64,000 nucleotides of DNA, taken from positions 33,679,501 to 33,743,500 of the forward strand of contig NC_056760.1 of NCBI RefSeq assembly GCF_018687715.1, read 5' to 3'. The position numbers were made by a program, and so were the translations under genes. Every line of letters starts with the position of its first letter. The first letter of the stretch is position 1. This DNA is from Carya illinoinensis (taxonomy: Eukaryota > Streptophyta > Magnoliopsida > Fagales > Juglandaceae). Shown piece by piece: positions 36,471-47,200 of this stretch. A model generated the notes under the pieces. It was not told the DNA's origin. It searched no databases and saw only the letters and a list, made by a program, of their open reading frames with translations.

Positions 36471-38052
36471 TTATATATACATCTCATGAAAGGGAGAATG
36501 ACGATGACTGTGGTGTTGGCCTTGAGCTGCAGCATTAGAGTTGATTTTGTACTTCTTTGGCTTTCCCTTGATTGCTTCAATACATTCCAAAGCTGCCGCC
36601 ACTTCTTTCATGGAAGGGCGGCCTTTTGGATCCGATGCTACGCATTTTAGAGTGGGTTCTGCTGCCTGTAACACTGCCTTTGATGAATATTGGCCCTCCA
36701 TCCCTGTGTCCATAATGGTTTTCAACTTTCTTTCATTAGAAAGAGATGGCTTAAGCCATTTAACCAGATTTTGCTGCCCGCCAGGCCTTTTCGTATCAAG
36801 TGCCCGTAAACCTGTTAGAATTTCAAGCAGCACCACACTGAAGCCATACACATCACTCTTCACGTACAAATAACCTGTTGAATAATAGGCAATGGCAGGC
36901 GTATTAGCATGTTTCCTTGACCAAAAAATAAAAGATTGCACTTGATGTTCAAATTATGGCTTAATTGTCGAGTTAAATGGACATTGGAAATTCATTTGTG
37001 TATTGAATTTACAAGACTTGGTTATATAATTCTCCGTTTCCATAAATTTTCAAGATTTGTTAGAGATATCATTACCTGTTGCTATATATTCTGGAGCAGC
37101 ATAACCATATGTGCCCATAATCCTAGTTGTCACATGGGAGTCACCACCAGAAGGCCCCAGTTTTGCCAAGCCAAAATCTGAGATTTTTGCATTGTAGTTC
37201 TGTAAGAGTAAAAATGTATATAAAAACACATATAGATAAATATGTATTATAACTGTCCTATATCCGATGATTTTAAAAAATCCATTTAATATAGGCGATG
37301 TGTAAATTTCTTTATCAAACCACTGACTTGGTGGAAGCAACATACACCACTAGCCACCATTATAATACATAGGAACACACCAATATTTTGCAACAGGCAT
37401 GATTGGATCATATTGTGCGCATGGGTGATATTCAAGTGATAACCTTCAACGAGTTTTTAGGTTTAGTAATCGTAGTGCTCTATTTTATTCTTCAAAAGTC
37501 TCATGGATTAAAACGCATTGACAATTATATTACAACAACAAACTATTGCAAAAAGGTATCAGGTTTAGTAAACCTATTGCTCCATTTGATCTTCAAAAGT
37601 TTCATGGAGTAAACAGCAATTTCAATTATACTCCAACCACAAACTACCACTAAAATGACATGTTCATGTATCTTCTTCAGCAACTCTGCATAATCATCAA
37701 TCAAAAAGGAGGATGCTACATTTTGTAGCCAAATCAATCAAAAGGAAACAAAAATGAATTTTGGAATAACAAGATGCTATCATTCATTTCAGAATAGCAG
37801 CTACCTTCCTATCTGGTTTAGAATTCTGATATTATTTGCAACAATTAGAGTATTGGATACTAACACTACAGTTCGAAAAGAAGACATGAATCATAGAAAT
37901 ACAAACCCCATCAAGCAGTATATTTGAGGCCTTAAAATCTCCGTATATGACTTTCTTTTCTGAAGTGTGTAGGAAAGCCAGGCCGCGAGCTGCTCCAATA
38001 GCTATTTTGAGTCGTATGTCCCAAGAAAGCGGTTCAATGTTAGGATTCTCGG
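36471..38052 (-). pseudogene. RLCK-VIIa-like kinase, C-lobe exons only
   Basis: Three exons join in frame with canonical GT-AG junctions. 37907-38052 encodes '[27 protein letters not shown]' and '[15 protein letters not shown]'. 37076-37199 encodes '[37 protein letters not shown]'. 36471-36874 encodes '[11 protein letters not shown]' through '[17 protein letters not shown]' and a His/Gln-rich tail to TAA. The catalytic loop has Y-G-D where the family has Y-R-D; the catalytic Asp and DFG are kept. No N-lobe is found upstream on this strand. Kept introns show a genomic, not retro-processed, origin. Expression is unknown. Confidence 0.85.
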
Positions 38053-38157
38053 CTGAACCAAAAAACACATTAACACACTAATCCAGCAAAAGCAGTTTTT
38101 GTTTTTAAAATTTTCTCCTCAAACTCTTACTTCTAAAAAGATGATTCTCCTAAAATC

Positions 38158-38700
38158 CTAATATCTACAAGTTTCTTAAGACATAAGCACAATTGACAAA
38201 ATAGAGGAGCAAAACAGAGAGTTATTGAAGCCAAACATTGCAATACACAAACCCAAATTAGAGAAACAAAGAGCAAGAGAAATGTACCACACCCAAAATA
38301 ACCATCCAGAAGAAGCACCAACAGATGGACACAATTCAAAAATCCAAACACTAAATCCTATTGCAAACGAGACTAAAAATTTGCATGTGCGGGTGTGGAA
38401 CTCACCACTAAGCAATTAGTTTCCTCGTCGAAAGCATAGCAATAATATTGACTCACTGAACGGCAGCTGCAGAGAGATAAGAATAAAGAAAAAATCTTGA
38501 GTTTTAAAACCCTAATATTTACAAATTTCTCTAGACCCAAACACAACCTAGAAAATAGAGGAACAAACGAAAGAGAAATCCAAGGCAAACTTTGCAATAC
38601 ACGGATCCAAAACAGAGAAGCAAAAGAGAAAGAGAACTATACCACATACCCAAATAACCGATTGGAAAATGCATGAGCTGACGAACACAACTGGGAGATC
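38158..38700 (-). repeat. ~353-bp tandem duplication upstream of the minus kinase fragment
   Basis: Sequence from 38158 ('cctaatatctacaagtttc') recurs from 38511 ('cctaatatttacaaatttc') with moderate divergence over about 180 bp. It lies where a leader intron of the minus-strand fragment would be. A possible leader exon ends at a donor 'acaag|ggtaag' near 38,863. The small hydrophobic open frames here have no family resemblance. Confidence 0.65.
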
Positions 38701-39738
38701 AAACTGAACGATGCAAAATCAAAATAAAAAAAACAACAAAGAATCAACACACGATTCGAATCCAAAACAACCCCAACGAGTACTCTAAAATTAACTCCGC
38801 AACAGTAACTGAAGAAGAGACGACGACCACAACAGAAAAGCATGCTACAATTTCTTACCCTTGTAAGACAACAGACGGTGGGTTTCGGCAGCTACAATAC
38901 CAGCGGAGGGCTGAAGTCGTGCGGAAATGGTGAAGCTAGAGAAGCCATACGGAAATGGTGAACCCAGAGGAAAACTTTTCTTACACGGTGTCGGAGTGAT
39001 AGAGCCACACGGTTATGGAGTGATGGACCACACGGTGCGGGGGGAGTGGGAGAGAGAATGCAGGGGAACGAAGAAGTGAAGAAGAACGCGGGAGGGGAAT
39101 TGAAAATTTTGAAATCAACCTTCTTGTACCAAAATGCACGTCTTCACTTTAAAAAATAAAATAAAATAAAATAAATCCACGTAGCGGAGTGCGGAGGCTG
39201 GGTGTACAGTAGGTAGTTGTATAGAATAACTCGTGTATAAATATATGTGAAGAAAAAACCCTAAGGGAAAACTGAGGGAAAGAAATGTGCATGGGATGGA
39301 AACAGGTGCAATGCATGCATGGCGTGGAGACTAAAGCCTATAGGATTCTCATGGCTTGCGTTTTGGACGGAGGCTTTTTCCTTAAATTTTGGGCTTTTGC
39401 TATAACTTCTAAAATAATCTACTTGTCCCACTAATATTTTACCTAATCTAAGATATATAAAGATTTTAACCTATTTAGAAAACCTAATAAAATTATTTGA
39501 TATCCGCCAAATATAAAAAATTAAGCTCGTAATACTCGTAAATTTTAAGTGGGCTTTTTGTCCGAGGACTTGGTTCTAAGCCCAAGTGTTACAGGAAGAG
39601 CCTTGTTATTTTTTCATACAAGTTCCCAAGTGTATCCATCAAATGGATTTAGCCAAGCATTTGAATTATAATAAAACATGTTTTGCAAGAACATATGCCA
39701 AACATCTGAATGCTAATAATAATAATACTAGTAGTAGG

Positions 39739-39749
39739 GTGGGATCCAC
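39739..39749 (+). promoter_or_regulatory. Candidate class I TCP binding site
   Basis: GTGGGATCCAC is one base from the palindromic consensus GTGGGNCCCAC bound by class I TCP proteins. It sits 235 bp before the TCP start codon, and a second partial site (TGTGGGGTC) lies near 39,834. It may be an autoregulatory element. A possible TATA box 'taatatatac' lies near 39,764. Confidence 0.45.
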
Positions 39750-39983
39750 AGCGTTAGATCTACGATAATATATACATCGGCAGATAGTCGCTACGCACTC
39801 CCAAGTCCCAGTCCCTCGCATCGCGGCTCCACTTTGTGGGGTCAATAGAATCCCACTACCAAACAAACTATCCCCCCACTTCTCCGTTTCTGCAAACCCT
39901 AACCTCCCTCGCTCCTTCCCTTGCCCCTCTCTCTAGCCGGAAATCCCCTCGTATTTCCCAAACCCTCTAAAACCCTAACCCAA

Positions 39984-40565
39984 ATGGGCTCAGACATGAT
40001 CGTCCCGTTCTCGGACCAACACCCTAACTCACTCGCCACCACCCCCACCACTTCCAAAACCCAAGTAGCTACCCCTCGCACCAGAGACCGTCACACCAAG
40101 GTCAACGGGCGCGGCCGCCGCATCCGCATGCCAGCCCTCTGTGCTGCCCGGATATTCCAGCTCACTCGCGAGTTGGGTCACCGCTCCGACGGCGAGACCA
40201 TCGAGTGGCTGCTCCGCCAGGCAGAACCCTCCATCATCGCCGCCACCGGATCCGGCACCGTCCCGGCAACCGTTTCCACCTCCTCCGCCACTATTCCCTC
40301 CACGGCTCACCCCGTCCCATGCCGGATACAGCCGCTCTCGGTAGTGAGCGACGGACAGGGGATGTTCACGATGGCGCCACCGCCGCCTCAACCGAGTTGT
40401 CGATTGGATTTATGTCAACCGTTGGGGATGGAGTACTCGGCCGCCACGGCTTCTGCGGTGGGCAATGGGTACCGACACATGCCATTCACAGCGTTGTTGT
40501 TACAGTCGACGGCGACGGAGGAAACCGAGGAGAGTCAGCAAGAGGAGTTACTCAGGGAGCAATAA
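39984..40565 (+). CDS. Class I (PCF) TCP transcription factor
   Basis: A single-exon gene for 193 residues. The TCP domain spans about residues 34-88: a basic region ([20 protein letters not shown]), helix I ([11 protein letters not shown]), a loop with HRSDGETI, and helix II (EWLLRQAEP). It is followed by the class I hallmark '[13 protein letters not shown]'. The Cys at about residue 53 matches the conserved redox-sensitive Cys of class I members. The rest is Pro/Ser/Thr-rich and ends in an acidic Gln/Glu tail. Class I TCPs bind GTGGGNCCC-type sites in the nucleus and affect cell division and growth. Short length and domain sequence suggest a TCP11- or TCP20-like member; I cannot decide which. 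ATG 39984 was chosen because upstream codons start with TTG only. The frame is intact. Confidence 0.93.
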   Translation: MGSDMIVPFSDQHPNSLATTPTTSKTQVATPRTRDRHTKVNGRGRRIRMPALCAARIFQLTRELGHRSDGETIEWLLRQAEPSIIAATGSGTVPATVSTSSATIPSTAHPVPCRIQPLSVVSDGQGMFTMAPPPPQPSCRLDLCQPLGMEYSAATASAVGNGYRHMPFTALLLQSTATEETEESQQEELLREQ

Positions 40566-42084
40566 ACAGTGTAACATATATGGGTTTGTCTTTGATAGAT
40601 ATATCTATATGTATGGGGTGGGGACATACAGAACTGGACATATGTATCAGTGCATTTTGGACTTTAGGAGTTTTATGCTTAATGGTTGAAGTCTAATTGC
40701 TACATCCTCTTTTGGGCATGTCAAAATTCTCAAAACGAGGGACTTTTGAGAGGGTGAAGATGTAAATTACTAGAGATGAAATGGAAAAACATGTTTCAGC
40801 CATTTATTTTGGCATTTGGAAGCATTTTTGTGGTGCAGTGGACCATCCTACAGTGACAAAGGGGATTCAGGATTGGACCCACTCTGTTGGTGAATTGCCA
40901 TTAATGAAAAAGAAAAGAATATCCACTTTTTTCCCTAAAGATATTAAAGATTTTTCTTTTTTTAATATAATAAAATTGGTACATACTTCTGAAATAAATA
41001 CGAGTAATTAATATATCCTTATCATCATTGTTCAGGATGTTCAAGTTTTGCAGATGTTAAGCCAATGTCCAGACCAGATCACCTCACTGCAGTTCATAAT
41101 TCAAATGCAGAGAGTAATTATACGGCAATCATCTTTTTGGATTCTCTTCCATCCAAACTTGAGAGTTTTGTATTTCCAGAATTAAGCAACTCATGGAGTC
41201 TTCTTCATCTCACTGTATCTGGGCATATAAATTTCCCCACTTATTCGACTCCATTCAAATTATTTACACTAATTTTCTCACTTATTTCAGGCAGGCATGA
41301 TACCCTCTTTATTATAGCAAGATATTCATTTTCTTTTCCTATTCATGTTAGAAAAATAATACTTGCAATTATGAGTATACAAATGTTACACAAATATTTT
41401 TAAAAAAATAAATAAATATAAAATCCACATAAAAAGAAAATTAATTTTTTAATAATAGACTCACTCTTTTTTAAAACAACTGCGTGACGCTTCACACTTT
41501 CCAATTATATATATTATTACAGATGAATTATCTTAAAGCTATCCATGCTGGCATGGCACATTTGCGATTTTATATGTCAACTTTCAATGAAAATTGCTTA
41601 AAATATAATAAGTATGATTGAGAATAATCTGGATATTGCAAATCCTTACACCTGCACTTCAGGATTTGATCCATCTTTGAAATATTTCTATACAGTCTCT
41701 CAACAATCCAAACAATTTGTCAAGAAATTGAAGCTAATTTGAACTCCATTCCATTCTTTGTTGCAGGAATTATTCTTTGCTACGGCGGAAAGCATAGGAA
41801 ATTAAAGTAAATGACACAAAGGTATCGATTCCCTCCTGCATTGCTCCTTGCCAACACTTCAGGGATGCCGTGAAAAATAGCAAGCGACGAGGCACGATTG
41901 TGGAAACATTCAGAAGAAGAAAATGTAATATGTTCATAGCAACACTAAGGGCAACAGACGATTATTGAGAGAGTAGGACAGTTTGGAGCAAGTCTTGCAC
42001 CAAGTACTACGTGTGTATACGTTAACTAGCAACAGTAAGGACAACAAATTGGGTGATTTGTGCCCCATGACAGCCACACATCTC
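40566..42084. other. TCP 3' region and intergenic spacer
   Basis: I see no gene. The first few hundred bases are probably the TCP 3' UTR. The last few hundred are probably the 3' UTR of the convergent OTU gene. Between them the sequence is AT-rich. The small open frames at 40781-41011 and 41065-41403 resemble no family and have no introns or codon bias that would support them. Confidence 0.5.
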
Positions 42085-44194
42085 CTAATTTCTGGTGCCG
42101 AACTTCCACCACCTTCTCCTCTTCCTGGACTCATTTGATGGCACATCTGAATTACAAATCATGATAAAGAAGGCATGCATTATCTTCCGGGGCATAATGA
42201 AAAAACCTGAGAAGACTAAAGCCTGAAAACATTCAAACCTAAATTTCTCAAACAAATTCAATCTTAGGTAGCCAAATAAAAGAAAAAAGAAGGGTATGCT
42301 TCCAATTGTCCATTTTTCATGTTTTCACCCAAAAGCAAGAATTCAACACCCACGCCAAATATGGAGTAAAAGCAGCCTAGCTTGATGCAACACTCGGTTG
42401 GGTATATCCAATCTCAATTTGTCATTGGGCTAGCAATCTTAAAACTTCTGAACCTTTTTACCCAGAACAGACAAGCATAAAAGGAAATTACCTCCTTGAA
42501 GATAGATCGAGTTGTAATGCACCTCAGCCCAAAAGCTCAAGAAAATTACTACACAACACAAGCATTGAATAAAAATTTTAAAGGTAACAAATTATAAAAT
42601 TTAAACAACCAAACTTGACATGATTAATTGAGAATAAAAATCAGAAAGATTGGTAAGACAACAACAAAAGATAAATTCTTATATCTTACTGATTATATAA
42701 ATGACACACCGATTTGGCAAAGTTTCCACCATTAACTTTCCATAGTTCCTCTATCCATGGTACAGCCAATAAATTCATTATATGGTGCCAGTTTTAAGAC
42801 CCAAAAAGCAACTTTTAAAAGTGGTACGAGTGTAGATCAGGCACAAATAGAAATTTAGGCCAAGGTTCAGCAGTATTACTTGAGACAGCATGATGCGAGG
42901 AAAAAATAAGAGGGAAATGCAAAACAAATTTTTTTTTTTTTTTAAATATTAAAGAAAGTTAGAAACTCAGAATTAAAGACAATTTGCTGCAAGTAGAATA
43001 AGCAGAGAAGTTTAGCCAACCTACCACAAGCCAGAAAGACCAAAAATTAATCTACTCTCGCAATAAAACTGAATAAGCTCAGAATTTTACCTCGTTCTGG
43101 CTTCCTGGAAGTAGGAAGAATTTCTATGGAACAAGTATCCTTAAAAGAGGTAATAAGAAAAATCTTCACTCCATACTGCAACAAAACATTTACAAGTATT
43201 AGTCATGGATGAACTGCACTTATATCCTGACCATTAACTTGGCAATTGTGATTCCTAGAAGATCACAGTCGAGAAGTAAAATCACTGGGTTGAAACGGAG
43301 GTTAGAGAAAGAGTGGCCCATCAGTTCAGAAAGAGATTAGATACAGAGAAAACTCAATATACCTAGGATGTAGGACACACAAATATAAAGCTTTAATACA
43401 ACACAGAATAATGACAGGACCTCCCTTCCATAAACTGACAAAGAAAAACAAATCTGGCAGAGTTCAAAAAGAGGGAAAATGAAAACCAGAAACCATACCG
43501 AATCTGCAGCTGCTTGCAATGTGACATGATCGCCCCACTCCCCGCTTCTAGTAACATTAAATTGAAGTTTACATTGGGAGATCCTTAGTCTATAAACAAA
43601 ACTTATAAGAGAGAAAGAAAAGGCAATGAGTTTGATCAGTACTTGGACATCTTCTCACAGTAGTCATCATATTCCATGGGAACATATCCCTCATAAATCT
43701 CTGGGTGAGACCTAAGCTGATAAGAACAAACATAAAAGTAAATAAAGATACCATCAGCTTCGAGAAATTCAAGTTGGCACCATAAAAAAGTAGCTACTTC
43801 ATATTAACCTACCTGACTCACTACTTGTTGCCTTACATCTTTGTGGTTGTCAGGTGTGCAATATAATTGATCTGATAAAGCATGAAACTGGAGAAAGAAA
43901 TCATTGAAGTATGTAAAAGAATTAAGGCATAGCATATAAATAACAACCTAAATAGATCCTGATGATAATTGCAAGGATGCTGAAAGATAAGGATAACTAA
44001 CCTGACAATTACCATCCCCTTGCACCTTGCACTCTTCAAAGTTATATATCTGCAATCTGAGTATACAGCACGAAGTAGCATCAACAATAAAACCGCGAGG
44101 CAAAAAAAAAAATGAAGCCTATATCTCAAACCTACATTGCAATAGACAGCACAACCCCTTGGAAAGAGGGGAGGGAGGGAAAAAGGGAAAAAAA

Positions 44195-44230
<36 letters not shown>

Positions 44231-47200
44231 GGGGTTGGGGCTCGGTGCTCCCGAAGCTTCATATAACTCAAGCCACATTTGGACCCATACTCCAAAACGA
44301 GTGGTCAAAGATTACAATCATAGCTCAGTGAAATTATCTCTCTCCCAGGCAATGTGGCATTTCATTCGCCATCTTCTATGATTGATCTGGGGTACTACAC
44401 TCTCTCACCCATAAATCCTGATGTTCTCGTCAACTATTCTGTTATAGGTGACATAGCTCAAGTCTTACATTTATGGCTGGTGAGTGGCTTTGATACCATT
44501 TGAAACAATATAAGCAAAGGCCAAACCACATCAAAGCCTATACTTTTAAAGGACTAGTCAAGGGTTACAATTGAAGCACCTTTGACTCGTTATAAAGGGT
44601 AAAAACTTCTCCCTCCCAAGCAGGTGCTGGTCTGCCCTGTTTGTCCATTAACCCTAGGATTCTTATTGCAAAATATAACAGTTTTAGGAGACACAAGAGA
44701 ACCCTGGTTGCTGCAACTCGTAGAGCTGCCAGCAGTTAAATCCAAAATGACTCTTTTATATAAATTCACTCCCTTGCCACCTATAAATTAAATACACGTC
44801 TCTGTAAGATTTATAGATCTGGTAAAACCTAAATTCTGGAGCCTAAGCACTACCCCAAGCCATCCCAAGCCAAGAAAAGAGGATCAGCACCTGTGTGAGT
44901 TCTAGATCAACTAAAATCAAACCCTAGTAGCCTTCAAACACCACAGACACCATCTGCCAACTCCCTACCCTCAACATAAGTCAGAAATCCAAGAAAATGT
45001 AATTATAAATTACTGTCAGAGTTGCCACACCATTGAGGTATGGATATCCAGCAATTTTTCTGTCAAGAGTTCAGCAGAAACAGATCTGAGCGCCTTTCAA
45101 AAATTCTGTCCAGGCTTGGAGACCCTAATTCAAAGTCTTAAATTTCAATCTTTCACCTCTCTTGCTGCCGCCATCTATTGAAAATATAATTCTAGGTTTT
45201 TTTCATCAATTTTCAACCGGAACAATCTCTAAATGGCTCCTGTCATTGATTCAGCTTGATATTATACTTTTTCCATTGTTTAAATGCTATTCTAGCCCTT
45301 CTGAGACCCAAAAGTGTTTCTAGAGGCTGTAAATCCTAGCTGCAACCTCTAAACCTCTTCAAGATTCTTTCAATAATTGAAATCCCTATCTTTTTGAAAA
45401 ATCTCAATGGTTCTTAATTGTTTCTGGGATGGAACACTAAAATTTAAGGCCAGCAAGTACAGGAAACTGGTTCGCGTATAAGAAATTGAAGTAGGCCAGG
45501 CCTCTCGAGGCAGTAAGCTCCCTTACATTCCTGTGTTGTGCCTATGATAGAGAGAATAAAACATGGCCATATTCTAAGTATAAAGTTGAACTTTCCATCG
45601 TACAAGGCAAAGTGGTTAATAGTTATTGCATGTGCTGGAAACAGGGCATTAAAATGGTTAATCATTGTTGCATGTACAGGAAAAGTGGGAAAACGGTGGA
45701 CAACCTCCCTTTACATTGTGAGGTTGCTAGCATCCTATGTAACATGATCTTTTCCTCCTCTAAAAATAAAAAATAAAAAACGTACCAGGATCTTTGATCT
45801 CTTTGGAGTTGCAGTTAAATTCTTTCAATCTAAACACTGTGTCATTGAATAACAACCCAACATAGAGTTGCTCTTTCTATTGCTAATTTTCAGGGTTTTC
45901 TAGCACTTTTTCCTTTTGATTGTTAAATTCATTCATGTATACTTCCTTTGTACTGGGGTAACATCCTCTTTCATGTGTTTGATATGTTTTTTTAAAAAGA
46001 ATGATCTCATCATACTTGTATGGTTGATGAGTAGAGCCTAAATTGTGAAAAGAGTTCAAATATGCATGTTGCAGAGTCTGCAGCATATCAAGAGCCTTAA
46101 AATCTGCTGCTAGGCATTCCCAGTGAATTGCCATGGGCCTTTAAGGTCATGGTTCGTAACATCACAATGGAAAGCCCAAACCATGTGGCCCATACTCCAA
46201 AAGGACTAGTCAATGATACAATTAGAGCCCCATTGGAACATCATAAAGAGCAAGAACTTCTCCTTCGCAAGCAACATGGGATCCAATACACCACCTACAT
46301 TTATCCTTATCATATGGGGTATCACAGTCTCTCTCTCTCTCTCCCCCCCCTTCTAAAATTCCCAACATCCTCGTTGGGATAGTCCATCGTAGGTGGCACG
46401 GCTCATGGCTCAAGACCCACATTTCTAGTTGAACCTAGCTCTGATACCATTGTAACATTCCAAAAGAAGGCCCAAACCACGACCTGTACTCCAAAAGGAC
46501 TAGTCAATGATACAATTAAAGCCCTATTGGAACATGATAAAGAATAAGAACTTCTCCTTCCCAAGCAATATGGGATCCCATAAACCACTTACACTTATCC
46601 TTATCATATGGGGTATCACATGGTTTAAGTCCCCGATGAGTAATCTTTCCAATGACTGAAGTTGCATATATTTTTAATAGACCTAGGAGACTGAGTAAGT
46701 ATTTGTTTTTTAATAAATAAGATAAATTTCAATAATGGTCAAATGACACTATCCAAGTACAACTGACGTATACATCAAATGCACCTAACTACATAAAAGT
46801 AAATAGATCAAGAAAGTTATGGAGGCTAGGGGAAACCATCTAATTGTAAAGTTTATCTTGCCACAAGTTTACCATGGATCTATTGTGCACCTCATATCTG
46901 GTATGTTGTGAAACTCACTTCAACCCATTCTAATATTTTTCCTTAGGCAATCCCATTCGTCCTACTCACCTCATTAGAACACCACTCACCCCAAGCACTA
47001 CCATACTTAATTTAAATTGGTAAGCACTACCATACTCTATATCAATCATTGCTCCCCATAGGTTATCCCTTTCATTGGCATACCGCCAAAACCACTTCCC
47101 CAAGAGGGCTCGGTTAAATGTGATCACTTTGCTTATACCCAAACCACCCGCAGAAATTGGGGGGAGCATACCTTGGGCCAAATTACTGTATGAAATTTCA

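Larger units (their letters stand above)
31766..39598 (-). mobile_element. 7.8-kb block (31771-39593), TSD GGAAG, LTR-like ends enclosing kinase exons
   Basis: The block begins TGTAACAC and ends GTGTTACA, an eight-base inverted match, with GGAAG on both sides (31766-31770 and 39594-39598). The left 2.3 kb looks like a minus-strand gypsy LTR: 32,320-32,460 has the 'ggcgggac...accatccct' pattern seen in the solo LTR near 12,890-13,080. The right 0.4 kb could be the other end of that LTR. No second LTR copy, primer site or pol was seen. The simplest reading is a solo LTR later split by about 5 kb carrying kinase exons. A single element that captured them is the alternative. Confidence 0.6.

Noticed and set aside
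38133..38843. Hydrophobic Leu/Phe/Cys-rich small frames on the minus strand
   Set aside because: They arise from a tandemly duplicated T-rich leader-intron sequence and have no recognisable protein family.
34090..39215. 'ccagcctccg' near 34,095 and its inverted form near 39,200 as terminal inverted repeats of the kinase-bearing insert
   Set aside because: Only about ten bases match, no target duplication was found beside them, and they may be promoter-type motifs. Kept only as a possible insert limit.
40781..41403. Two small open frames after the TCP gene
   Set aside because: They lack family motifs and fit chance frames in UTR and spacer DNA.
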